Shown: positions 17,418 through 25,887 of the stretch, in pieces | How positions within the stretch are numbered: the stretch's first letter is position 1 | Layout of the letters: each line of letters starts with the position of its first letter | NCBI RefSeq assembly: GCF_050434925.1 | Contig: NZ_JBNDJK010000001.1 | Span: 3,224,001-3,288,000 of the forward strand | Direction of reading: 5' to 3' | Length of the DNA stretch: 64,000 nucleotides | Origin: Inquilinus ginsengisoli_B | GTDB lineage: Bacteria; Pseudomonadota; Alphaproteobacteria; DSM-16000; Inquilinaceae | Made by a program: the position numbers and the translations under genes | Notes under the pieces: model-generated | The model's input: the letters and a program-made list of their open reading frames with translations, nothing else | Databases searched by the model: none | Told to the model about the DNA's origin: nothing

Positions 17418-18224
17418 CTACCCGTAGAATTTCGGGCCGGTCTGGTAGTGGGCGAAGTTGTGCGGGTCGTGCGAGAACATCAGCTCCGCCTCCCGCTCCT
17501 CCGCCAGCTTGGCCAGGCGGCGCATCGAGGCGACGCCCGCGACCGGGTCGATGTGGAACGACGCCTGGCACAGCGTCTCCAGGCTCTTCTGGGTGTAGGC
17601 GGCGTCGATCGTGAACAGGATCGGCCGCCGGGTCTGGAACTCGACCAGCAGGCTGTAGTGGCCGATGGCGTGGCCGGGGGTGAACAGCAGGTGCAAGCCC
17701 TTGGCCAGCTCGATGTCGCCCTCGACCGTCTCGAAGCGGGAATTGGCGTCGGTGGTGCCGGCCAGCAGCTGGTCGCCCTTGCCGCGGGCGGCGGCGGCCT
17801 CGGCCGAGAAGCTCAGGTCGGAATAGCCCAGCACCTCGAAGGGCTCGGGCGTCGCTGCCTGGGCGATCTCGTCGCGGTGGCACAGCTTCTTCGCGTGCGG
17901 GAAGTACTTGTTGCCGCCGACATGGTCGAAGTGGAAATGCGAGTTGACGACGGTGCCGACATCCTTCGGCTCCAGCCCCAGCAGGCCCAGCGCGCCGGGG
18001 ATGGTCTGCTCCTTGCTCTGCAGCGGCTTCTCGAAGGGCAGCACCTTCATCACATGGTCGTAGTCGAAGCCGCTGTCGATCAGGAAGCGGCCCTCGGCAT
18101 GCTCGACCAGGATCGAATAGACCGGGAAGCGGATCTCGCCGCCGGGTCCGCGGTTCCAGAAGACGTGGTAGCCGTCGAGGACCAGCGAGCCGCCGTCGAG
18201 CAGGTAGACCTTGGTGTCAGTCAT
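17418..18224 (-). CDS. 4-Pyridoxolactonase (metallo-beta-lactamase fold)
   Basis: Zinc hydrolase opening 4-pyridoxolactone to 4-pyridoxic acid. 268 residues, the same as the M. loti enzyme. All metal ligands lie at the positions I recall for that enzyme: His96, His98, Asp100 and His101 (HFHFDH), His185 (TPGHAIGH), Asp207 (FTIDAAY) and His252 (MFSHD). The N-terminal block TKVYLLDGGSLVLDGYHVFWNRGPGG is distinctive for this family rather than AHL lactonases. GGAGG precedes the ATG. It lies 18 nt downstream of the ABC permease gene, placing it in the importer operon. Confidence 0.92.
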   Translation of the reverse strand: MTDTKVYLLDGGSLVLDGYHVFWNRGPGGEIRFPVYSILVEHAEGRFLIDSGFDYDHVMKVLPFEKPLQSKEQTIPGALGLLGLEPKDVGTVVNSHFHFDHVGGNKYFPHAKKLCHRDEIAQAATPEPFEVLGYSDLSFSAEAAAARGKGDQLLAGTTDANSRFETVEGDIELAKGLHLLFTPGHAIGHYSLLVEFQTRRPILFTIDAAYTQKSLETLCQASFHIDPVAGVASMRRLAKLAEEREAELMFSHDPHNFAHYQTGPKFYG

Positions 18225-18242
18225 GGGTTCCTCCGGAAGGCA

Positions 18243-19178
18243 TCAGCGGGCACCGCGGACATAGGGCAGGCCCAGCGCCGCGGGCAGGCTGGCGCGCCGC
18301 CCGAACAGCACCAGCACCGCCATCACCGCGGCGAAGGGCAGCATCTGGATCACGTCGGTCGGCACGTCGACGCCGGTGACCTGCAGCGCCGTGGTCATCG
18401 ACAGGCAGGCGCCGAACAGGATGGCGCCGAGCAGCACCCACACCGGCCGGCCTCGCGCCAGCATCGCCAGCACGATGCCGATGAAGCCGGCGCCGTTGGT
18501 CATGAACGGGATGAACAGCCCGGCGCCGATATTGGCCAGGAAGGCGCCGCCGATGCCGGCCAGCGCGCCGGTCGCCAGCACCGCGGCGGTGCGGACCGTG
18601 ATCACGTCCACCCCGGCGGCATCCAGCGCCGCCGGCTTGTCGCCCGCCGCCTGCAGGTCGAGGCCCAGCGCGGTGCGCCGGAACACCCAGGCCAGAATGA
18701 AGACCAGCGCGACCGCGAGATAGACCATCGGGTGGCGGTCGAACAGCGCCGGGCCGATCACCGGGATCGCCGACAGGACCGGGATCGGCAGGGTGGCGGC
18801 ACCCTCCAGCCGCGGATAGCTCTGGGCGAACTGGAAGAAGTGGAGCAGGGCGGTCATGCCCTCGGCGCCCAGGGTCAGGGCGATGCCGATGACGATCTGG
18901 TTGAGGCCGAGCCGGACGCAGAGCAGCGCCATCAGCAGGGCCACCAGCAGCCCGCCGCCGGCGCCGCCGAGGAAGCCGAGCCAGATCGACCCGCTGGAAT
19001 AGGCGACCAGGAAGCCGAGATAGGCGCCGGCCAGCATCATGCCCTCGATGCCGACATTGAGCACGCCGGCCTTCTCCGAGATCTGCTCGCCCAGCCCGGC
19101 CAGCAGCAGCGGCACGCCGGCGGTGATGGCGCCCAGCACCAGCGAGGTCAGGAAGGCCTGGGTGAGAAGACCGTCCAT
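18243..19178 (-). CDS. BMP-type ABC transporter permease, second subunit
   Basis: 311-residue inner-membrane permease of the nucleoside/BmpA-associated (NupQ/YufQ, branched-chain-like) family. About nine hydrophobic segments, and the signature GEQISEKAGVLNVGIEGMMLAGAYLGF near residues 30-56 that is typical of these permeases. Two nt after the stop of the partner permease. Placed between the importer genes and 4-pyridoxolactonase in one transcript, so uptake of a B6 vitamer is the likely job (inference). Confidence 0.9.
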   Translation of the reverse strand: MDGLLTQAFLTSLVLGAITAGVPLLLAGLGEQISEKAGVLNVGIEGMMLAGAYLGFLVAYSSGSIWLGFLGGAGGGLLVALLMALLCVRLGLNQIVIGIALTLGAEGMTALLHFFQFAQSYPRLEGAATLPIPVLSAIPVIGPALFDRHPMVYLAVALVFILAWVFRRTALGLDLQAAGDKPAALDAAGVDVITVRTAAVLATGALAGIGGAFLANIGAGLFIPFMTNGAGFIGIVLAMLARGRPVWVLLGAILFGACLSMTTALQVTGVDVPTDVIQMLPFAAVMAVLVLFGRRASLPAALGLPYVRGAR

Positions 19179-19180
19179 GC

Positions 19181-20275
19181 TCAGGACCTCATCCGCTCGC
19201 GGCGCCGTTGGTCGACAAACTCGACCAGCGCCAGGACGATCAGCAGGATCGCCATCACCACCAGGGTGAAGTAGTGCGGCACGCCCAGCCGCCGTGCCGC
19301 GCTCTCACCGCCGATCGACAGGACGGAGAACAGGAAGACGAAGGCGATGCTGGCGAAGCCGTTGAACCGGGCCAGGAACACCAGCGGGATCACCGCCAGC
19401 CCATAGGCCGGGTTCCAGTCGGCCCGGACATTGCCCTGCACGCCGATGATGTCGACCGCCCCGGCCATGGCCGCGAGCCCGGCAGAGATGGCGAAGACGG
19501 CGACGGTCAGCCGCGGCACCGGCAGCCCGGCATGCACGGCGGCGCGGGCATTGGCGCCGACCACCCGCAGCTTCAGGCCGAAGGCGGTGCGGGTCATCAT
19601 CAGATGGACCAGCACGACCGCGACGAGGCCGAGCACCAAGCCGCCGGTGATGGTGGTGCCGAACAGCCGCGGCAGCCGGTCGTCCACCGCCAGCGTCCGG
19701 GTCTGCGGCACCGTGGTGGCGGGGTCGCGGAAGGCCAGCTTGACCAGCACATTGGCGAAGGAGGTGCCGAGAAAGGTCATCATCAGCGTGGTGATGATCT
19801 CATTCACGCCCTGATAGGCGCGCAGCAGCGCCGGCAGCAGCGACCAGGCGGCGCCGACCGCCGCGGCCAGGACCAGGCACAGCGGCAGGGCGATCCAGCC
19901 GGGCAGTGCCGCCGCCAGCGGCGGCCCGGCCGCGGCGACGATCACCGCGGCCAGCAGGAACTGGCCATCGGTGCCGAGATTCCAGATCCCGGCCCGGAAG
20001 GCGACGATCAGCCCGGCAGCCAGGAACAGCAGCGGCGCCATCCGCGACAGCGACGCCTGCAGCCCGAGCCAGGACAGCAATCCGCGCTGCAGCACCAGCC
20101 CGTAATAGGCCAGCGGGTCGGTCCCCAGCGCCAGCAGCACCCCGCCGGACAGCAGCAGAGCCGCCAGGATCGGCACCAGCGTGACCAGCGCCCAATGCAA
20201 CGCGGCCGCAGCCACGCCGGGGGTGGCGGGCGGCTTCTGCGCGGGGGCCGTGCCGTTCACCGCGTCCGCCGTCAT
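19181..20275 (-). CDS. BMP-type ABC transporter permease, first subunit
   Basis: 364-residue membrane permease (NupP/YufP-like), about ten hydrophobic segments. Characteristic core AGLIVAFRAGIWNLGTDGQFLLAA and GANARAAVHAGLPV. Overlaps the end of the ATPase gene by 4 nt (ATGA), so coupled translation is likely. Forms the heteromeric channel with the downstream permease. Confidence 0.9.
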   Translation of the reverse strand: MTADAVNGTAPAQKPPATPGVAAAALHWALVTLVPILAALLLSGGVLLALGTDPLAYYGLVLQRGLLSWLGLQASLSRMAPLLFLAAGLIVAFRAGIWNLGTDGQFLLAAVIVAAAGPPLAAALPGWIALPLCLVLAAAVGAAWSLLPALLRAYQGVNEIITTLMMTFLGTSFANVLVKLAFRDPATTVPQTRTLAVDDRLPRLFGTTITGGLVLGLVAVVLVHLMMTRTAFGLKLRVVGANARAAVHAGLPVPRLTVAVFAISAGLAAMAGAVDIIGVQGNVRADWNPAYGLAVIPLVFLARFNGFASIAFVFLFSVLSIGGESAARRLGVPHYFTLVVMAILLIVLALVEFVDQRRRERMRS

Positions 20276-21957
20276 GGCCTCGCCCCGATCATCAGCTCGC
20301 CCACACGGCGCCGGGCCTCGTCGTCATTGGCGACGGTGCCGGCGATGCGGCCATGCGACATCACCGCGATCCGGTCCGCCAGATCCAGCAGCTCCTCGAG
20401 GTCGGTCGAGATCAGGATGGTGGCGACGCCGGCCTCGGCGGCGTCGCGGATCCGCCGCCGCGCGGCGAGCGTGGTCTGCAGATCAAGCCCGTAAGTCGGT
20501 TTGCTGTAGATCACCACCCGGGCGGTGCCGGACAGCTCGCGCGCCAGCAGCACCTTCTGGATGTTGCCGCCGGACAGGCGGCCGACCGGCGTGCGGATGC
20601 CCGGGGTGCGCACGTCGAAGGCGGCGACCAGGGCACGGGCGTGGCGATCGATCTCGTCCGTCCGCTCCAGCCCGCGCGACCAGAACGGCGCCTCGCCGAT
20701 CTGCTTCAGCAGCAGATTCAGCGAGACGGGGAACGACCCGACCGTGCCCTCGCCCAGCCGGTCGTCGGTGACGTAGCGCAGGCCCAGCCGGCGCCGCGCG
20801 CCGACATCCAGCCGATCGATCGGCCGGCCGTCCAGCAGCACCGAGCCGCCGGTCGCCGGCCGCTGCCCGGCCAGTGCCTCGGCCAGCTGCGCCTGGCCGT
20901 TGCCGTCGATCCCGGCGATGCCCAGGATCTCGCCTGGCGCCACCTGCAGCGCGACATCGGCCACGGCCGCGGCGCCCTGGCCGGGCACGCTGAGGTCGCG
21001 GACGACCAGAATCGGTGCTGGAACCTCTTCTCCTATTGTCCCCCCTCCCCTTGCGGGAGGGGGGTAGGGGGAGGGGTCTGCGCGCATCTGCGCGCGAATG
21101 GTCGAGGTTGAACCGGGTGTCTGAAAACTTCCCGACGACTCTGACGGAGAGAACCCCCTCCCCCTAGCCCCCTCCCGCGAGGGGAGGGGGGACTCAGAAG
21201 AAGACCCGAACATCAGATGCACGATCTCGGCCGTGGCCGCGCGCTCATCCAGCGCCCGCAGCCGCTCGGGCGGGATCTCGCCGACCTTGCGGCCGAGGCG
21301 GAGGATCGAGATGCGGTCGCCGAAATCGAAAGCCTCCTTCAGCTTGTGGGTGATGAAGACCACGGCGATGCCGCGCCCGGCCAGCCGCCGCATCAGCGCG
21401 CCCAGCTCCTCCACCCCCTTCGGCGTCAGCATCGCCGTCGCCTCGTCCAGGATCAGCACCCGGCTGCCGCGCAGCAGCGCGCGCACGATCTCCGCCTGCT
21501 GCTGCTCGCCCAGCGACAGCGCGCCGGTGACGGCGTGCGGGTCGATCGACAGGCCCAGCCCCTCGGCGGTGCGGCCGAACTCGGCGGCCAGCCGGGCGCG
21601 GTCGGGCCGGCGCCACCAGGACAGGCCGAGCGCCAGGTTCTCCACCACGGTCAGGGTCGGGGCCAGCATGACATGCTGGAACACCGTGCCGATGCCCAGG
21701 CCGAGGGCATGGCGGGGCGAGGCGATGGGCTGTTCGTCGCCGTCGACCAGGATGCTGCCGTCATCCGGCTGCAGCAGGCCGGACAGCATCGCGATCAGGG
21801 TCGACTTGCCGGCTCCGTTCTCGCCCAGCAGCACATGCACCTCGCCGGGCCGGATCGCCAGGTCGACCTGGTCGTTGGCGACGACGCCGGGAAAGCGCTT
21901 GGTGATGCCGCGCAGCGCCAGGATCGGCGCGCCGGGCTCCGGTGATGATGCGGTCAT
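20272..21957 (-). CDS. BMP-type ABC transporter ATPase, dual nucleotide-binding domains, with in-frame repeat insertion
   Basis: 561-residue ATPase with two ABC domains (family usual about 505-510). First domain: Walker A GENGAGKST, signature LSLGEQQQAEI, Walker B VLILDEAT. Second domain: degenerate Walker A GIDGNGQAQ and signature LSGGNIQKVLLARE. Between them, residues about 256-307 (proline-, serine- and glycine-rich, PLPSREGARGRGF to YPPPARGGG) are encoded by a palindromic repeat element that keeps the frame open. Removing this stretch gives the normal family length. It drives uptake through the two downstream permeases. Confidence 0.92.
   Translation of the reverse strand: MTASSPEPGAPILALRGITKRFPGVVANDQVDLAIRPGEVHVLLGENGAGKSTLIAMLSGLLQPDDGSILVDGDEQPIASPRHALGLGIGTVFQHVMLAPTLTVVENLALGLSWWRRPDRARLAAEFGRTAEGLGLSIDPHAVTGALSLGEQQQAEIVRALLRGSRVLILDEATAMLTPKGVEELGALMRRLAGRGIAVVFITHKLKEAFDFGDRISILRLGRKVGEIPPERLRALDERAATAEIVHLMFGSSSESPLPSREGARGRGFSPSESSGSFQTPGSTSTIRAQMRADPSPYPPPARGGGTIGEEVPAPILVVRDLSVPGQGAAAVADVALQVAPGEILGIAGIDGNGQAQLAEALAGQRPATGGSVLLDGRPIDRLDVGARRRLGLRYVTDDRLGEGTVGSFPVSLNLLLKQIGEAPFWSRGLERTDEIDRHARALVAAFDVRTPGIRTPVGRLSGGNIQKVLLARELSGTARVVIYSKPTYGLDLQTTLAARRRIRDAAEAGVATILISTDLEELLDLADRIAVMSHGRIAGTVANDDEARRRVGELMIGARP
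21040..21192. repeat. Palindromic repeat element inserted inside an ABC ATPase gene
   Basis: About 153 bp bounded by inverted arms: a C-rich run plus TTGCGGGAGG...TAGGGGGAGGGG on the left (21040-21076), and its near-exact reverse complement on the right (21153-21191). The element lies wholly inside the ATPase coding region, at the linker between the two nucleotide-binding domains. It reads through in frame without a stop, adding about 51 residues. Confidence 0.8.
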
Positions 21958-22011
21958 GGTTCCGTCGTTCCGCGGCCCGCCGGGAGGTCCCGGCGGGCTC
22001 CTCCGGCGAGC

Positions 22012-23052
22012 TTACTGCGCCGTCGCCGAGACGTCCGACATCAGCGCCCGGACCGCCGCCGCATCCCACACCGGCTCGACCTTCAGCTTGCCGCTGACGA
22101 TGTCGCCACGGAGCGCCGTGATCTGGGCCCAAACATCTTCGGGGATGGCCTTGGTCTTCAGCAACTGCACGGAATCGTCGGCCAGGCCGATGGCATAATG
22201 CTTGGTGCCGAAGCTGCCGGCCTTCAGGTCGGCGATCATCGCCGCATAGACCGGGGTGATGTTCCAGACGACGGAGGACAGCAGGTTGCCCTTGTCGATG
22301 CTGGACTTGTCGCCGATCACGTCGATGAAATAGACCTTGCCGCCGTCGGTGGCCTTGCTGGTCTCGACCGCCTGGATCATGCCGAAGCTCGACCCGTTGC
22401 CCTGGCCGAAGATGATGTCGGCCCCGGCCGCGATCACCGATTCCGTCACCCGCTTGCCACCGGCCGCGTCGCTGTAGGCGGCCGGGCCGATCACGGCGTA
22501 GCGGATCTTCACTTCCGGCTTCTCCGCCTTCACGCCCTGGGCGAAGGCGGCCGACTGCGAGTTCCAGGACGGCGGCTCGCCCGACACGACGATGCCGACC
22601 GTGCCGGTGCGCGTCATCTTCGCCGCCAGCCGCCCGGCCAGATAGGCGCCCTCATGGCCGCTCAGCGTGTAGTCGGCGATCAGGCCGGGCTTCAGCAGGT
22701 CCGGCCGGTCGACGATCGCCACCGGCACGCCGGTCTCGGCCGCGATCTCGGGGGCGGAGGTGTTGTAGCCGCTGGCATGGGCGATCAGCAGGCCGGCCCC
22801 GTCCGCCGCCAGCTCGCGCATCGTCGCGCGAACGTCGCCATAGCCGAGCCCTTCGGCGACAGTGACCTCGACGCCTTCCTTGGCGCCGGCCGCCTTCGCC
22901 GCGGCGACGCCCTGCTGGTTCCAGCCGAAATCGGTGCCCTGTTCCGGCGTGAGGATGGCGATGCTCTTGATCTCCGCGGCGCCGCCCGCGGTCGACGCCA
23001 GAGCCAGCAGCAGCGCGCCGAGGCTGGCCTTGATCATCATCGATTTCAACAT
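22012..23052 (-). CDS. BMP-family substrate-binding protein (candidate B6 vitamer importer)
   Basis: 346 residues with a signal peptide (MLKSMMIKASLGALLLALASTAGGAA). BMP/PnrA fold: SIAILTPEQGTDFGWNQQGV opening, then FGQGNGSSFGMIQAVE. BMP proteins bind nucleosides or similar heterocycles. This one heads an operon ending in three B6-degrading enzymes, so a pyridoxine- or pyridoxamine-type ligand is the best inference. The start ATG 23052 is supported by AGGGGG upstream and by the signal peptide. Confidence 0.9.
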   Translation of the reverse strand: MLKSMMIKASLGALLLALASTAGGAAEIKSIAILTPEQGTDFGWNQQGVAAAKAAGAKEGVEVTVAEGLGYGDVRATMRELAADGAGLLIAHASGYNTSAPEIAAETGVPVAIVDRPDLLKPGLIADYTLSGHEGAYLAGRLAAKMTRTGTVGIVVSGEPPSWNSQSAAFAQGVKAEKPEVKIRYAVIGPAAYSDAAGGKRVTESVIAAGADIIFGQGNGSSFGMIQAVETSKATDGGKVYFIDVIGDKSSIDKGNLLSSVVWNITPVYAAMIADLKAGSFGTKHYAIGLADDSVQLLKTKAIPEDVWAQITALRGDIVSGKLKVEPVWDAAAVRALMSDVSATAQ

Positions 23053-23086
23053 GTCGTAACCCCCTGTTTGTTGTTTTCTAAAGGTG

Positions 23087-23136
23087 AACAATACATGCTT
23101 GATTTTTATTGTATTGCGATGTGATTTAGTATTGTT
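23087..23136. promoter_or_regulatory. Candidate operator upstream of the B6 importer operon
   Basis: AACAATAC (23087-23094) and its exact reverse complement GTATTGTT (23129-23136) flank a third related box, TATTGTATTG (23107-23116), in an AT-rich gap between divergent genes. The spacing suits a regulator binding on one face of the helix. The regulator is unknown. Confidence 0.4.
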
Positions 23137-23168
23137 TTTGTTGCGGCCCATCCTTCCGAGGTCATGCG

Positions 23169-23576
23169 GTGATGCGCTTCCTTCCGTCGTTCGCGCTGCT
23201 GCTCACGGTCCTGCCGGCCTTCGCCGCCGGGCATGGGCATGATGGGCTCACCGAACGGATGTTCCGGGCGGAGAACCGCGGCGACGGCCGGATCGCCTGC
23301 GGCGCCGCCATCGCCCATTGGTACTCGGTCGATCTCGGCCAGGCCGGGCCGGGCGGCTCGGTCAGCGTGCGGCTGTGGTTCGACCCGGCCGGCGGGGCGG
23401 TGTACCTGCTCAACGACAAGCAGGACCGGCTGCCGGTCGAGGCGCTGTGGTGCGGCGTGGCTGGCCGCAGCTGGGCCACGCGCAGCCCGATCGACCTGCC
23501 GCGCCATGCCGGCGCGGTGGCGGCCCCGATCGCGGTGGACTGCGCGCCGGACGGCGAGCGGCTGGTCTGCCGCTGA
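23169..23576 (+). CDS. Small exported protein of unknown function
   Basis: About 134 residues with a clear signal peptide (RFLPSFALLLTVLPAFAAG). The mature part has three cysteines, IACGAAIAHWYSVDLG, LWCGVAG and VDCAPDG, and looks like a compact beta domain with a possible disulfide. I recognise no family. Starts at GTG 23169 or ATG 23172; GAGG lies 7-10 nt upstream. Divergent from the B6 importer operon, so it may share its control region, but nothing ties it functionally to vitamin B6. Confidence 0.65.
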   Translation: MMRFLPSFALLLTVLPAFAAGHGHDGLTERMFRAENRGDGRIACGAAIAHWYSVDLGQAGPGGSVSVRLWFDPAGGAVYLLNDKQDRLPVEALWCGVAGRSWATRSPIDLPRHAGAVAAPIAVDCAPDGERLVCR

Positions 23577-23643
23577 TACCGGCTTGCGCTACGGCATTCG
23601 CACGTCGATCGGCGATACTGACGGTGGGTCATGCGAACAGATT

Positions 23644-23843
23644 GCCTCTTCCGCTTGCGGGAGAGGCCGGACATCCGAAGGATGTCCGGGTGAGGGGATC
23701 GCGGCCTCGCCGAAAGCACAGCTTTGCGGCGAGCGAGCGCATGATCCGCCCGGTCCTGAAACAGCAATCCTGGTGTCGCGGCCGAGCCGCCCTCACCCGG
23801 TCTCGCTGCGCGAGCCCGACCTCTCCCGCAAGCGGGAGAGGCA
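23644..23843. repeat. Paired REP-like palindromes
   Basis: A 200-bp unit bounded by two copies of a short self-complementary sequence (core CTTGCGGGAGAGG on the left, CTCTCCCGCAAGCGG on the right), in inverted order. Inside are GGTGAGGG and CCCTCACC, also inverted, and a smaller hairpin CCGGACATCC/GGATGTCCGG. This resembles a REP doublet. It fills most of the 324-bp gap between the small exported protein and the FHMPC dehydrogenase gene. Confidence 0.75.
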
Positions 23844-23900
23844 AATGGATAGCGCCCGGTCTTGCGAAACGGAGTCCGATCGCGGGCTCGCCGGCATGGG

Positions 23901-24836
23901 TCATCCATCGCGTCCCTCCAGGATCCGCCGCACGGCGACCAGGCGCCGGGCGCGTTCGGCCTGCAGCTCGCGGATCTGCTCCGGCGTGTAGGGGAAGATG
24001 CCCTCGCCGCTCTTGATCCCCAGCTTGCCCGTCCGCGTCCGGTCGGTGACGTAGCCCGCGACGTCCTTGCGGTCCGACAGCTCGGCGTTCAGGAAGCCGG
24101 CGACCGACTGGTAGATGTCCAGCCCGGCCATGTCGAGCAGCCGCATCGGCCCGACCACGCTCAGCTTGTAGCCGATGCCCCAGGACACGCAGGTGTCCAT
24201 GCCCTCCTCGTCGATCACCCCCTGGTCGACCAGGTCGATCGCCTCGCGCAGCAGGGCGTAGAGGATGCGGTTCTCGACGAAGCCGGGCACGTCCTTCTTC
24301 ACCACCACCGGCAGCAGCCTCAGCGACCGGACCAGGTCGCTGATGAAGGCCACCGTCGCCGGCGCGGTGTGCCGGCCGGCGATCACCTCGATCATCGGGA
24401 TGATATGCGGCGGGTTCGACCAGTGCATGCCGACCAGCCGCTCCGGATGCGACAGGAAGCCCTGCAGCGTGGTGATCGGGATGCCGGAGGTGTCGGAGGC
24501 GACGATCGTCTCCGCCGGCAGCAGCGGGTCCAGCGCGCGGTAGACCTGGGCCTTGATCTCGACCTTCTCCGGCACGTTCTCGATCACGAGGCCAGCTCCG
24601 GCGACCGCCCCGGGCAGGTCATCATGGAAGCTGACCGTCCCTTCGCCGGCATCCGGCGGGGCGATGCCCAACAGGTCCAGCACCGATCCGGCCTGCGGGA
24701 TCGCCGAGCGGGCGCGCTCGATCGCGGCCGGCGCGGTGTCGTGCACCCTGATGTCCATGCCGCCGCGGGCGAGCGTCGCCGCGATCCCCGGCCCCATGGT
24801 GCCGAGGCCGATCACCGCGACCTGAAGGCTCGGCAT
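23901..24836 (-). CDS. 5-Formyl-3-hydroxy-2-methylpyridine-4-carboxylate 5-dehydrogenase homologue
   Basis: Member of the 3-hydroxyacyl-CoA dehydrogenase superfamily that in M. loti oxidises FHMPC with NAD to the pyridine dicarboxylate HMPDC in B6 degradation. 311 residues, against about 309. NAD motif VIGLGTMGPG (8-17). The catalytic pair is His138 and Glu150 in HWSNPPHIIPMIE, one position off the M. loti residues I recall. Further near-identity from memory: ENVPEKVEIKAQVYR, VVASDTSGIPIT-type block, VVVKKDVPGFVENRILYALLREA and DTCVSWGIGYK. GGAGG lies 6 nt before ATG 24836. Last gene of the long GMC/cupin/ABC operon. Confidence 0.87.
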   Translation of the reverse strand: MPSLQVAVIGLGTMGPGIAATLARGGMDIRVHDTAPAAIERARSAIPQAGSVLDLLGIAPPDAGEGTVSFHDDLPGAVAGAGLVIENVPEKVEIKAQVYRALDPLLPAETIVASDTSGIPITTLQGFLSHPERLVGMHWSNPPHIIPMIEVIAGRHTAPATVAFISDLVRSLRLLPVVVKKDVPGFVENRILYALLREAIDLVDQGVIDEEGMDTCVSWGIGYKLSVVGPMRLLDMAGLDIYQSVAGFLNAELSDRKDVAGYVTDRTRTGKLGIKSGEGIFPYTPEQIRELQAERARRLVAVRRILEGRDG

Positions 24837-24853
24837 CATTGTCCTCCCGCCGC

Positions 24854-25852
24854 TCAGGGCTTCAGATAAGCGTCGGTGAAGGCGGCGTCGGCCGCGACCG
24901 TGCCCTTCAGCGCGCCCTGGTCGGTCAGCACCTTGATCGTGTTCGCCCATTTCTCCTGCGTCATCCAGCCGAGGCCGTTCGCCTTGGTGTCGTCGCCCGT
25001 GAAGGTGTGGTCGATATCGGCCTGCAACTGCGCCGCCAGGATGTCGGTCTTGGCGGCGTAGCCCGGCGCCGCCTTGGCGGTGATCGCCGCGGCTTCCTTG
25101 GGGTTCTCGGCGGTGAAGCGGAAGGCCTCGAGATAGGCGGCGACGAAGCGCTTCACCACGTCGGGCTTGTCCTTGAGCATGGTCTCGGAGGTGAACAGGC
25201 CGGAGCCGTAGACGTCGTAGCCGTAATCGGCGCCGAGCAGGATGCTGAGCGAGCCCGGCCCGCCGGCCTTGGCCTCCAGCTCCGGCACCTCGGCATCGAT
25301 ATAGCCCGGCACCGCGTCGACCCGGCCGAGCAGCAGGTAGCTTTCATAGGGCGGCGACACGCTGCTCATCTTCATGTCGGCCTCGGTCATGCCGTTCGCG
25401 GCCAGGAACGCCTTGTAGAAGATATAGGTCGACCCGGCCGGGTGGATGCCGATGTTCAATCCCTTGATGTCGGCCGGGGTCTTCAACTGGCGGCTCTTGG
25501 CCAGGGCGATCATGCCGATCGGCGAGCGCTGGTTGACCGCGGCCAGCGCCACCACCGGCACGCTCTGGGACCGCGCCACGGCCAGGGTCGGCAGGTCGCC
25601 GAACCCGAAATCGGCATTGCCGTTGGCCACCAGCCGCATGGCGTCGGGCGACCCGGTGCCCTTGCGGATCTCGGTGACCTCGATCCCGTTCTGGGCGAAA
25701 TAGCCCTTTTCCTTGGCCACGAAGAACATGGCGTGGTTGCCGCGCACCACCCAGTCGAGCTGCACGCTCACCTGGTCGGCGGCCAGGGCCGGGCCCGCCA
25801 GGACCGCCGCCGCCAGCCCCATCAGGGCTCTACAGACCGATCTCCTTAGCAT
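24854..25852 (-). CDS. NMT1/THI5-like ABC substrate-binding protein
   Basis: 332 residues, signal peptide ending GPALAADQ. SsuA/ThiY/TauA-type periplasmic binding protein: VSVQLDWVVRGNHAMFFVAKEKGYFAQNGIEV, then NADFGFGDLPTLAVARSQ. Relatives bind sulfonates, nitrate or pyrimidine precursors of thiamin. ATG 25852 has GGGAGG 6 nt upstream. Part of the operon with its permease and ATPase; the FHMPC-dehydrogenase neighbour suggests a pyridine or pyrimidine-like ligand. Confidence 0.9.
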   Translation of the reverse strand: MLRRSVCRALMGLAAAVLAGPALAADQVSVQLDWVVRGNHAMFFVAKEKGYFAQNGIEVTEIRKGTGSPDAMRLVANGNADFGFGDLPTLAVARSQSVPVVALAAVNQRSPIGMIALAKSRQLKTPADIKGLNIGIHPAGSTYIFYKAFLAANGMTEADMKMSSVSPPYESYLLLGRVDAVPGYIDAEVPELEAKAGGPGSLSILLGADYGYDVYGSGLFTSETMLKDKPDVVKRFVAAYLEAFRFTAENPKEAAAITAKAAPGYAAKTDILAAQLQADIDHTFTGDDTKANGLGWMTQEKWANTIKVLTDQGALKGTVAADAAFTDAYLKP

Positions 25853-25887
25853 CTTCAGCCTCCCGCGGCCTTTTTGAGTTGCTCGGA

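Noticed and set aside
17244..20494. Plus-strand long open frames opposite the lactonase and ABC permeases
   Set aside because: Antisense to well-supported genes; His/Gln/Arg-rich without domains.
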